Shown here: positions 5,175 to 10,732 of the stretch, one piece after another
Position numbering within the stretch: position 1 is the stretch's first letter
Layout of the letters: each line of letters starts with the position of its first letter
Assembly: GCA_963513115.1 (NCBI GenBank)
Contig: CAUPPN010000022.1
Coordinates: forward strand, 1-10,732
From: JABCPO02 sp963513115
GTDB taxonomy: Bacteria; Bacillota; Clostridia; TANB77; CAG-508
Direction of reading: 5' to 3'
DNA: 10,732 bases
Position numbers and translations under genes: made by a program
The notes under the pieces: model-generated
The model's database searches: none
Told to the model about the DNA's origin: nothing
What the model saw: the letters and a program-made list of their open reading frames with translations, nothing else

Positions 5175-6284
5175 ATGCATATTTCCAATTTGAAATTAAC
5201 AAATTTTAGAAATATTCCAAATATGAAAATAGAATTTGATAAAAATATAAATATAATATATGGTAATAATGCACAAGGTAAAACAAATATATTAGAAGCT
5301 ATCTATATGTTTTCATATGGAAAATCTTTTAGAACAAATAGGGATGCAGATATTTTAAAATTTGGAGAAGACTTTTTCTTTATAGAATTAGAATTTGAAA
5401 AAAATAATAGAAAACAAAAAATAATAATATCTTATGATAATAATAAAAATAAAAAGTATATAAAAATAAATGGTGCAAATCAAAAAAAACTTTCATCACT
5501 TATTGGAAAATTAAATATAGTGTTATTTAAACCAGATGATATATCAATAATTAAAGAAGGACCAAGTGTTAGAAGACGTTTTATTGATATGTTAATCTCT
5601 TCTATAAGGCCACTATATTTAGAATATTTAAATAGATATAATAAGTTAATAGAAGAAAGAAATATATTACTTAAAAAAATATATTTCTCTAATAATAAAA
5701 ATGTTAAAATGACAGAAGAACAAAAAAAGTTAATTGAAGTATATGAAAATCAAATATTAGATTGTAATTATAAGATATATGATTATAGAAAAGAATATAT
5801 TGATCTTTTAAATAAGTATATAGTAGAAATACATAAAAAAATTAGTGAAACAAATAATGTTAAAGAAAAAATAGAACTTAAATATAAGTCTAAAGTCAAA
5901 AATAAAGATGAATTTAAAAGGTTATTTGAAAACAATATAGAAAATGATGTTAAAAAAGGATATACTGAATATGGAATACATAGAGATGATATTATAATAA
6001 CAATAAATTCATTGGATGCTAGCAAATATGGATCACAAGGTCAGCAAAAATCATCAGTATTAAGTTTAAAACTTGCTGAGCTTTCAGTAATTAAAGAAGT
6101 TACAGGAGCTTTGCCAATATTACTTTTAGATGATTTTGTTTCTGAATTGGACAATACAAGAGTAAATAATATAATTTCTAATTTTGAAAATATACAAATA
6201 ATTATTACAACAACTGATTTAATAAAAGTAGAAGATGTAAGTGAAAAAGTATATAAGATAGAAGCAGGAAAAATAATAGAATAA
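5175..6284 (+). CDS. recF: DNA replication and repair protein RecF
   Basis: RecF is an SMC-like ATPase that binds gapped DNA and, with RecO and RecR, helps load RecA during gap repair. The 369-residue length is typical. It shows the N-terminal LTNFRN, Walker A GNNAQGKT (30-37), KPDDISIIKEGPSVRRRFID in the middle, an ABC-type signature GSQGQQKSSVLSLKLAE (about 284-300) and Walker B LPILLLDDFVSELD (about 308-321). The ATG at 5175 is 9 nt from AAGGAG (5160-5165). Another ATG four bases earlier (5171) has spacing 5 but opens a 12-codon out-of-frame ORF, so the two starts may compete. No yaaA gene lies between dnaN and recF. The stop codon overlaps the gyrB ribosome site. Confidence 0.98.
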   Translation: MHISNLKLTNFRNIPNMKIEFDKNINIIYGNNAQGKTNILEAIYMFSYGKSFRTNRDADILKFGEDFFFIELEFEKNNRKQKIIISYDNNKNKKYIKINGANQKKLSSLIGKLNIVLFKPDDISIIKEGPSVRRRFIDMLISSIRPLYLEYLNRYNKLIEERNILLKKIYFSNNKNVKMTEEQKKLIEVYENQILDCNYKIYDYRKEYIDLLNKYIVEIHKKISETNNVKEKIELKYKSKVKNKDEFKRLFENNIENDVKKGYTEYGIHRDDIIITINSLDASKYGSQGQQKSSVLSLKLAELSVIKEVTGALPILLLDDFVSELDNTRVNNIISNFENIQIIITTTDLIKVEDVSEKVYKIEAGKIIE

Positions 6285-6293
6285 GGAGAATAA

Positions 6294-8222
6294 ATGGAAA
6301 AGTACAAACATGATTATAATGCAGATCAAATTCAAGTATTAGAAGGACTAGAAGCAGTAAGAAAAAGGCCAGGAATGTATATTGCATCAACTGCTAAAAG
6401 AGGACTTCATCACTTGGTTTATGAAATCGTAGACAATAGTGTAGACGAAGTTTTAGCTGGATATTGTGATAAGATAGAAGTTATGATAGAGCCAGGAGAA
6501 ATAATAAGAGTAAAAGATAATGGTAGAGGAATACCAGTAGATAAACACAAAAAAACAGGATTATCTGCAGCAGAAACAGTATATACTGTACTTCATGCTG
6601 GAGGTAAATTTGGTGGAGATAGTGGATATAAGGTATCTGGAGGTCTTCATGGGGTTGGAGCATCTGTAGTTAATGCATTATCTGAATGGACAGAAGTAAG
6701 AATTTCAAGAGATGGCAAATTATATGAAATGAAATTTGCTAAAGGTAAAGTAGTTGAACACTTAAAAGAAATAGGAACTTCAAAACATACAGGAACAGAA
6801 GTAAGATTTAAACCAGATGATACTATTTTTGAAGTTACAGAATATGATTATGACACACTAGCAAATAGATTTAGAGAAATGGCATTTTTAAATGCAGGAC
6901 TTAGAATTGTTTTAAGAGATGAAAGAGATCCAGAAAATATAATGGAAGATGACTTTTGTTATGAAGGTGGAGTTGCATCATTTGTTGAATACTTAAGTAG
7001 ATCTAAAAAGCCTATACAAGACAAACCGCTATATATAGCCAATGACAGCTCAACAGAAGATGTTGTTATAGAAATTGCATTACTATATAATGACGGATAT
7101 TCAGAAAATATTTTAGGATTTGCAAATAATATAAACACTATTGAAGGTGGAACACAAGTTGAAGGATTTAAAAGAGGATTAACTAAAACTATTAATGATT
7201 ATGCAAGAGAAAAAGGATTATTGAAAGAAAAAGATGCAAATCTTTCTGGAGATGATATAAGAGAAGGGCTAACTGCAGTAGTTTCTGTTAAGGTTAAAAA
7301 TCCACAATTTGAAGGGCAGACAAAAACAAAACTTACAAATTCTGAAGTGTCAGGGCCAGTACAAACTTTAGTAAGTGAACAATTAGGATGGTATTTAGAA
7401 GAAAATCCAAGTATTGCAAAAACTATTGTAAATAAATCATTGGGTGCAAGAAAAGCAAGAGAAGCAGCAAGAAAAGCAAGAGAAGCATCTAGAAAAGGTC
7501 CACTAGAAAGTAACTCACTTCCAGGTAAGTTAGCAGATTGTATAACTAAAGATAATAAAATATCTGAAGTATATATAGTTGAGGGAGACTCAGCAGGTGG
7601 AAGTGCCAAAGGTGGAAGAAATAGAGAGTTTCAAGCAATACTTCCACTTTGGGGTAAAATGCTTAACGTTGAAAAAGCAAATATAAATAAGGTTATAGGA
7701 AATGATAAATTAACACCAGTAATTCAAGCTATAGGTGCAGGAATTGGAGATAGTTTTGATGTATCAAAAATAAGATATGGAAAAGTTATAATAATGGCCG
7801 ATGCCGATGTTGACGGTGCTCACATTAGAACATTATTAATAACATTCTTTTATAGATATATGAAGCCTCTAATTGAAGAAGGACATGTATATTTAGCACA
7901 ACCTCCACTATATAAAGTTGAAAAAAGAGGTATGAAAGAAAGATATTGTTATTCAGATAAAGAATTAGAACAAGTACTTCAAGGATTAGGAGAAGAAAGA
8001 GAACAAGCAAAAGTTCAAAGATATAAAGGACTTGGAGAAATGGATGCAGAGCAACTTTGGGATACTACAATGAATCCAGAAACTAGAACACTAATAAAAG
8101 TTACACTAGAAGATGCAAGCTACGAAGACGAAATTATTTCTACTTTAATGGGTGACGAAGTAATTCCAAGAAGAGAGTTTATATCAAAATATGCTCGTAC
8201 AGTTACAAATTTAGACATATAA
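6294..8222 (+). CDS. gyrB: DNA gyrase subunit B
   Basis: GyrB supplies the ATPase and part of the metal site of gyrase, which introduces negative supercoils. At 642 residues it is full-length. The GHKL ATPase has YEIVDNSVDE (catalytic Glu44, Asn48), VKDNGRGIP (73-81) and GGLHGVGASVVNALSEW (116-132). The TOPRIM domain has EGDSAGGSAKGG (430-441) and DADVDGAH (503-510). The C-terminus has QRYKGLGEMDAEQLWDTTM and RREFI..YA. A Lys/Arg/Ala-rich stretch with two KAREA copies (387-397) precedes the TOPRIM domain. PLWGKMLNVEKA (451-462) has Trp where many GyrB have Arg, a form I recall from clostridia. AAGGAG (6283-6288) overlaps the recF stop, implying coupled expression. A strong terminator follows, and gyrA is not next door. 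ParE is the main alternative, but position and wording favour GyrB. Confidence 0.97.
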   Translation: MEKYKHDYNADQIQVLEGLEAVRKRPGMYIASTAKRGLHHLVYEIVDNSVDEVLAGYCDKIEVMIEPGEIIRVKDNGRGIPVDKHKKTGLSAAETVYTVLHAGGKFGGDSGYKVSGGLHGVGASVVNALSEWTEVRISRDGKLYEMKFAKGKVVEHLKEIGTSKHTGTEVRFKPDDTIFEVTEYDYDTLANRFREMAFLNAGLRIVLRDERDPENIMEDDFCYEGGVASFVEYLSRSKKPIQDKPLYIANDSSTEDVVIEIALLYNDGYSENILGFANNINTIEGGTQVEGFKRGLTKTINDYAREKGLLKEKDANLSGDDIREGLTAVVSVKVKNPQFEGQTKTKLTNSEVSGPVQTLVSEQLGWYLEENPSIAKTIVNKSLGARKAREAARKAREASRKGPLESNSLPGKLADCITKDNKISEVYIVEGDSAGGSAKGGRNREFQAILPLWGKMLNVEKANINKVIGNDKLTPVIQAIGAGIGDSFDVSKIRYGKVIIMADADVDGAHIRTLLITFFYRYMKPLIEEGHVYLAQPPLYKVEKRGMKERYCYSDKELEQVLQGLGEEREQAKVQRYKGLGEMDAEQLWDTTMNPETRTLIKVTLEDASYEDEIISTLMGDEVIPRREFISKYARTVTNLDI

Positions 8223-8288
8223 ATTAGTATAAAAAGTATATTAGCAGAAGTATCAGTAATTTAAAAGTAATTTAAAAAAGTATAAATT

Positions 8289-8334
8289 AATCAATTTAAA
8301 TATGTATTTAGTTTACATATTTAGGTTGATTTTT
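8289..8334 (+). terminator. Terminator of the dnaN-recF-gyrB unit
   Basis: An 18-bp stem (8289-8306 with 8314-8331, including two U-G wobbles) closes a 7-nt loop and is followed by T residues to 8334. It lies 66 bp after the gyrB stop. The stem is mostly A-U, unusual for a terminator but long. Immediately upstream is a perfect 11-bp tandem duplication AGTAATTTAAA (8255-8265, 8266-8276). The hairpin separates gyrB from the acetyltransferase gene. Confidence 0.75.
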
Positions 8335-8438
8335 AATTTAAGAAGAATATTATTCAAGTAAAATAGTCAAAAACGTATGTACTTAACAAGAAAAAATAGG
8401 AAAAAATTCAAAAAACATTATGTAAATTTCTAAAAATA

Positions 8439-8447
8439 TGTTATAAT
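8439..8447 (+). promoter_or_regulatory. Extended -10 promoter of the acetyltransferase gene
   Basis: TGTTATAAT contains a perfect TATAAT (8442-8447) preceded by the TGN extension. At 17-bp spacing the -35 position reads TATGTA, a poor match, so the extended -10 would have to carry recognition. Transcription would start near 8454, leaving a leader of nearly 70 nt with a weak TGCAT/ATGCA inverted repeat (8455-8459, 8468-8472). I see no riboswitch. Confidence 0.55.
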
Positions 8448-8521
8448 AGAAATATGCATAATTAAAAATGCACTACATTTTGTAACTCTATAGATAATTT
8501 TTTATGGAGAAGGGAGGAAAT

Positions 8522-9355
8522 ATGAAAAAAAATGTAAAAAAGATCTCAGGAAGAAATCTAATTATTGAAAACGCGGGCAAAATGAATTGGTTAGTAATGC
8601 AAGAATGGTTTGCAACAAAGCCTTTTTATGAACTATTAAGTTTAGATGATATCTTAGAATATTATAATGAATTTAATCAAGGTGGAGCATATGTTGCAAA
8701 AGTAGAATATGAAAAGGACAAAAGTTATCCTGTTTCTTTATTATCTTGGAAAGGTTCAAAAGAAACTGAACACCCAATAGATATAAAAGATACTTCTAAA
8801 ATGGCATATATATCTGATTCAATGACTTTACCAAGTTATAGAAGAAGAGGAATTCAAACAGAATTATTATATTTTGCATTAAATAAAATGAAAGAAAAAG
8901 GATATGAAAGCGTATATTTAAGAACTGTTGAAGATTCTGAAATGAATACACTAGCACAAAAATCAGGAATGAAACTTTGCAAAGATCAAAATAATGATAC
9001 GGTTTTGCAAATTACTAAAACACCTAGAAGTTTTGAATATATTGAGGAAATGAAAAAGCCAAATAGGGAAAAATTGTATAATTTATTAATTAAACTTATT
9101 ACTGAATATGATAATGAAAAAATAGATTTAAATGTTGAAGCAGATAAAGAAGGACTATTATATTTACTTAATATATTAAATGAATTAGAAATAAATACAC
9201 AAGATAAAACTTTTCAAAAGAAATTTGGAAAAAATATAGAAGAAACTGTAGATCAAGTCATGATTCCAGAAGTTAGATGTTTCTATGAAGGAAATATAGA
9301 TAAAATGATAGAAACTCTAAACGAAGTAATAGCATCATATAATATTAAAAGATAA
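8522..9355 (+). CDS. GNAT-family N-acetyltransferase with extra C-terminal region
   Basis: GNAT enzymes move an acyl group from acyl-CoA to an amine. From residue ~55 to ~155 the strands of the fold can be followed: AYVAKVEY, YPVSLLSW, AYISDSMTLP, the acetyl-CoA-binding loop YRRRGIQTELL (about 106-116), then YESVYLRTVEDSEMNTLAQKSGMKL, a typical motif A/B ending. The first 50 residues are W/F-rich. The last about 110 (from PRSFEYIEEMKKPN) are acidic, helical and unassigned, with no transmembrane segment or signal peptide. I chose ATG 8522 because GGGAGG (8512-8517) lies 4 nt before it. An in-frame ATG at 8504 would place that site inside the gene. It stands alone between its own promoter and terminator. 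Substrate is unknown; base use matches neighbours. Confidence 0.85.
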   Translation: MKKNVKKISGRNLIIENAGKMNWLVMQEWFATKPFYELLSLDDILEYYNEFNQGGAYVAKVEYEKDKSYPVSLLSWKGSKETEHPIDIKDTSKMAYISDSMTLPSYRRRGIQTELLYFALNKMKEKGYESVYLRTVEDSEMNTLAQKSGMKLCKDQNNDTVLQITKTPRSFEYIEEMKKPNREKLYNLLIKLITEYDNEKIDLNVEADKEGLLYLLNILNELEINTQDKTFQKKFGKNIEETVDQVMIPEVRCFYEGNIDKMIETLNEVIASYNIKR

Positions 9356-9380
9356 ATATATGAAAGCAAATATAAACATT

Positions 9381-9416
9381 AAATAGCACAATATTAATAT
9401 TATTGTGCTATTTTTT
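9381..9416 (+). terminator. Rho-independent terminator after the acetyltransferase gene
   Basis: A perfect 13-bp stem, AAATAGCACAATA (9381-9393) with TATTGTGCTATTT (9401-9413), 7-nt loop, and a T run continuing to 9416. It begins about 25 bp past the stop codon. It is the clearest terminator in the window. Confidence 0.93.
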
Positions 9417-9417
9417 A

Positions 9418-9446
9418 TTGTTGAAATTAAAATAAGAATGTATAAT
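9418..9446 (+). promoter_or_regulatory. Promoter of the M20 peptidase gene
   Basis: TTGTTG (9418-9423), 17-bp spacer and a perfect TATAAT (9441-9446) start immediately after the preceding terminator. The predicted transcript starts near 9453, about 20 nt before the ATG. Confidence 0.6.
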
Positions 9447-9472
9447 AATATATATATAATTAAGGAGAAATA

Positions 9473-10516
9473 ATGGAAAAAGATGGGAAGAAGATATTAA
9501 AAAAATTAGTTAGCTTCAATACAATAAAAGATAAGGAAAATAAAAATATAATAGAATATATAAAATCAGAAGTTGAAAGCTTAGGATTTGCTGTATCATA
9601 TGAAGGAAAATCTTTAATATGTGAATATGGAAAGGATTTTAAATTAGGATTTTTATCTCATACAGATACAGTTGAAGTTAATAAAGAGGCATGGGACACT
9701 GATCCATTTATACTAGAAGAAAAAGATAATATGCTATATGGATTAGGAGCATGTGATACAAAATCTACACTTGCTGCATTTTTAGAAGCCGTTTCTAAAA
9801 TAGATTTAAAAAAATTAAAAAAAGGAATAAAGATATATATAACATATGATGAAGAAATTTCATTTAAAGGCGCTTATGAAGTAATTGAAAATGAAAAAAG
9901 TTTTCCAGAATATATTATAGTTGGTGAACCAACTAATAATATGATAGACACAGCCTGTAAGGGAATACTTGAAATTAAAGCAGAATTTAAAGGAAAAAGA
10001 ACACATGCAAGTACACCAAACAAAGGAATTAATAGTAATGTTAATGCTATAAATTTTTTTAATGAAATAAATAAATATTATGAAGAAAATATTAAAGAAG
10101 ATAAAGAAGAACTATTTCCAGTTGCTGAAACTACATTTACACTTACAAAAATGGAAGGTGGAGATATTAAAAATGCGCTTCCAGAAAGTACAATAATGCT
10201 AATAGATTCAAGAATATCTAAAAGAGAACACCTAGATATATTAAAAAAGAAATTAGAAGAAATAGCAAAAAAATATGATGGTACGATTAGCTATGGTGAT
10301 TGCTTATATCCATTTAATAATAATATAGACTTTATAGATGAAAAACATGCAAGTAGCTTTATAACAGAAGCAAGTTTAATTGATACAAAAAACAGAATTA
10401 TATTAGGAGCTGGGCCAGTTACTGCACATGAAATAAACGAACATATTTCTATAGAAAGTTTCGATAAGCTTGTAAATCAATATAAAAAATTAATTGAAAA
10501 TATATGTGAAAATTAA
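9473..10516 (+). CDS. M20-family metallopeptidase / deacylase (ArgE/DapE type)
   Basis: M20 enzymes are cytoplasmic two-zinc hydrolases that cleave N-acyl amino acids or small peptides; ArgE, DapE and dipeptidases belong here. In this 347-residue protein all expected ligands are visible: His63 and Asp65 in LSHTDTV, shared Asp95 in GLGACDTKS, catalytic Glu127 and metal Glu128 in YDEE, Glu152 in VGEPT, and His319 in GPVTAHEINEH. The central lid/dimerisation domain (about 160-270) includes GKRTHASTP with His178. Length and GAGP..AH.INE wording fit acetylornithine deacetylase-like members, but no arg or dap gene is nearby, so the substrate is open. ATG 9473 is 5 nt after AAGGAG (9462-9467). It has its own promoter and terminator. 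Confidence 0.92.
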   Translation: MEKDGKKILKKLVSFNTIKDKENKNIIEYIKSEVESLGFAVSYEGKSLICEYGKDFKLGFLSHTDTVEVNKEAWDTDPFILEEKDNMLYGLGACDTKSTLAAFLEAVSKIDLKKLKKGIKIYITYDEEISFKGAYEVIENEKSFPEYIIVGEPTNNMIDTACKGILEIKAEFKGKRTHASTPNKGINSNVNAINFFNEINKYYEENIKEDKEELFPVAETTFTLTKMEGGDIKNALPESTIMLIDSRISKREHLDILKKKLEEIAKKYDGTISYGDCLYPFNNNIDFIDEKHASSFITEASLIDTKNRIILGAGPVTAHEINEHISIESFDKLVNQYKKLIENICEN

Positions 10517-10545
10517 ATGTGAAAAATGAAAAGAAATAGACACTA

Positions 10546-10583
10546 AAAAAAATACATCTTTAAAATAAAGGATGTGTTTTTTT
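10546..10583 (+). terminator. Rho-independent terminator after the M20 gene
   Basis: The arms 10546-10561 and 10568-10583 form a stem of about 16 bp with core ACATC/GATGT, two U-G wobbles and a 6-nt loop. The stem base is a 7-A run pairing with a 7-T run, the usual form of a bidirectional hairpin. It lies 30 bp after the M20 stop. Confidence 0.85.
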
Positions 10584-10633
10584 ATGCCTAGATTTAAACA
10601 TTTAATAACATATTTGTTTTTTAAAAAAGATGC

Positions 10634-10662
10634 TTGACAAATATTTGTAATTACTCTATAAT
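10634..10662 (+). promoter_or_regulatory. Consensus sigma-A promoter of the right-edge gene
   Basis: Perfect TTGACA (10634-10639), exactly 17 bp, perfect TATAAT (10657-10662). Transcription should begin near 10669, only about 8 nt before the Shine-Dalgarno sequence, a very short leader. It is the only promoter in the window matching both hexamers perfectly. Confidence 0.92.
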
Positions 10663-10687
10663 GCTTTCACAAAAAAAGGAGGAAAAC

Positions 10688-10732
10688 ATAAATACAAAAA
10701 AATGGATTGAAATAACTGAAATTAGTAAAGAC
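10688..10732 (+). CDS. Start of an unidentified protein, apparently with an AUA start codon (runs off the right edge)
   Basis: Fifteen codons are visible, reading (I/M)NTKKWIEITEISKD. A perfect promoter (10634-10662) and AGGAGG (10677-10682) lead with a 5-nt spacer straight to ATA at 10688, in the one frame that stays open to the window edge. The only ATG after the ribosome site (10702) is followed by GAT and a stop. An in-frame ATG at 10661 overlaps the -10 box, so it would not be in the mRNA made from this promoter. Either translation starts at AUA, or a single base (ATG to ATA) has changed by mutation or sequencing error. The stretch is too short to name a family; KWIEI-type starts occur in several unrelated enzymes. 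Confidence 0.6.
   Translation, partial: MNTKKWIEITEISKD

Noticed and set aside
5783..6390. Minus-strand hydrophobic ORFs across the recF/gyrB junction
   Set aside because: They run antisense to two confirmed genes with proper ribosome sites; hydrophobic residues arise from A-rich codons read backward.
6481..8010. Several minus-strand ORFs (60-136 codons) inside gyrB, some Leu/Ile-rich and membrane-like
   Set aside because: They are antisense shadows of a purine-rich coding strand in a certain gene, with no promoter or ribosome site.
8504..8521. Upstream in-frame ATG of the GNAT gene as the start
   Set aside because: It would place the strong GGGAGG site inside the gene and lacks its own; ATG 8522 is properly spaced.

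Overview
The window is the chromosomal replication origin neighbourhood of a very AT-rich Gram-positive-type bacterium, most likely an uncultured or poorly known member of the Clostridia (Bacillota). This rests on the gene order rnpA-rpmH / dnaA-dnaN-recF-gyrB, strong AGGAGG-type ribosome binding sites, sigma-A promoters, TTATCCACA DnaA boxes, and GyrB wording (PLWGKMLNVEKA) that I remember as common in clostridia. No species can be named from this.

Left arm (1-1862, all minus strand, leading away from the origin): the 5' part of rnpA, complete rpmH with a consensus promoter, then about 700 bases without a gene. That gap is extremely AT-rich and holds a degenerate 5-bp repeat array and a terminator. 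It is followed by gpmA, a cofactor-dependent phosphoglycerate mutase.

Origin (1974-3982): a bipartite origin. Three exact DnaA boxes lie between the divergent gpmA and dnaA genes. A dense cluster of exact and near-exact boxes follows dnaA. It ends in two head-to-tail boxes, a short C-rich spacer, six perfect CTA triplets (DnaA-trios) and about 220 bp of nearly pure AT sequence, the likely unwinding element. This is the basal unwinding layout described for Bacillus subtilis, in an unusually regular form.

Right arm (4043-10732, all plus strand): dnaN, recF and gyrB are tightly packed and end at a strong hairpin terminator. The genes yaaA (usually dnaN-recF), remB (usually recF-gyrB) and gyrA (usually after gyrB) are absent from their customary places. 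Next come two separately promoted and terminated genes: a GNAT-family acetyltransferase with an unassigned helical C-terminal part, and an M20-family metallopeptidase/deacylase (ArgE/DapE type). The window ends in the first codons of a gene with a perfect promoter and Shine-Dalgarno sequence but apparently an AUA start codon.

The genes work together in initiation (DnaA), processive replication (DnaN), gap repair (RecF) and supercoiling (GyrB). RpmH and RnpA serve translation and tRNA maturation. I found no mobile element, CRISPR array, tRNA or rRNA, and no convincing new multi-gene system. The points most worth following up are the AUA start, the regular trio array with its 9/12-bp box phasing, the paired pentamer repeat, and the reduced gyrB neighbourhood.
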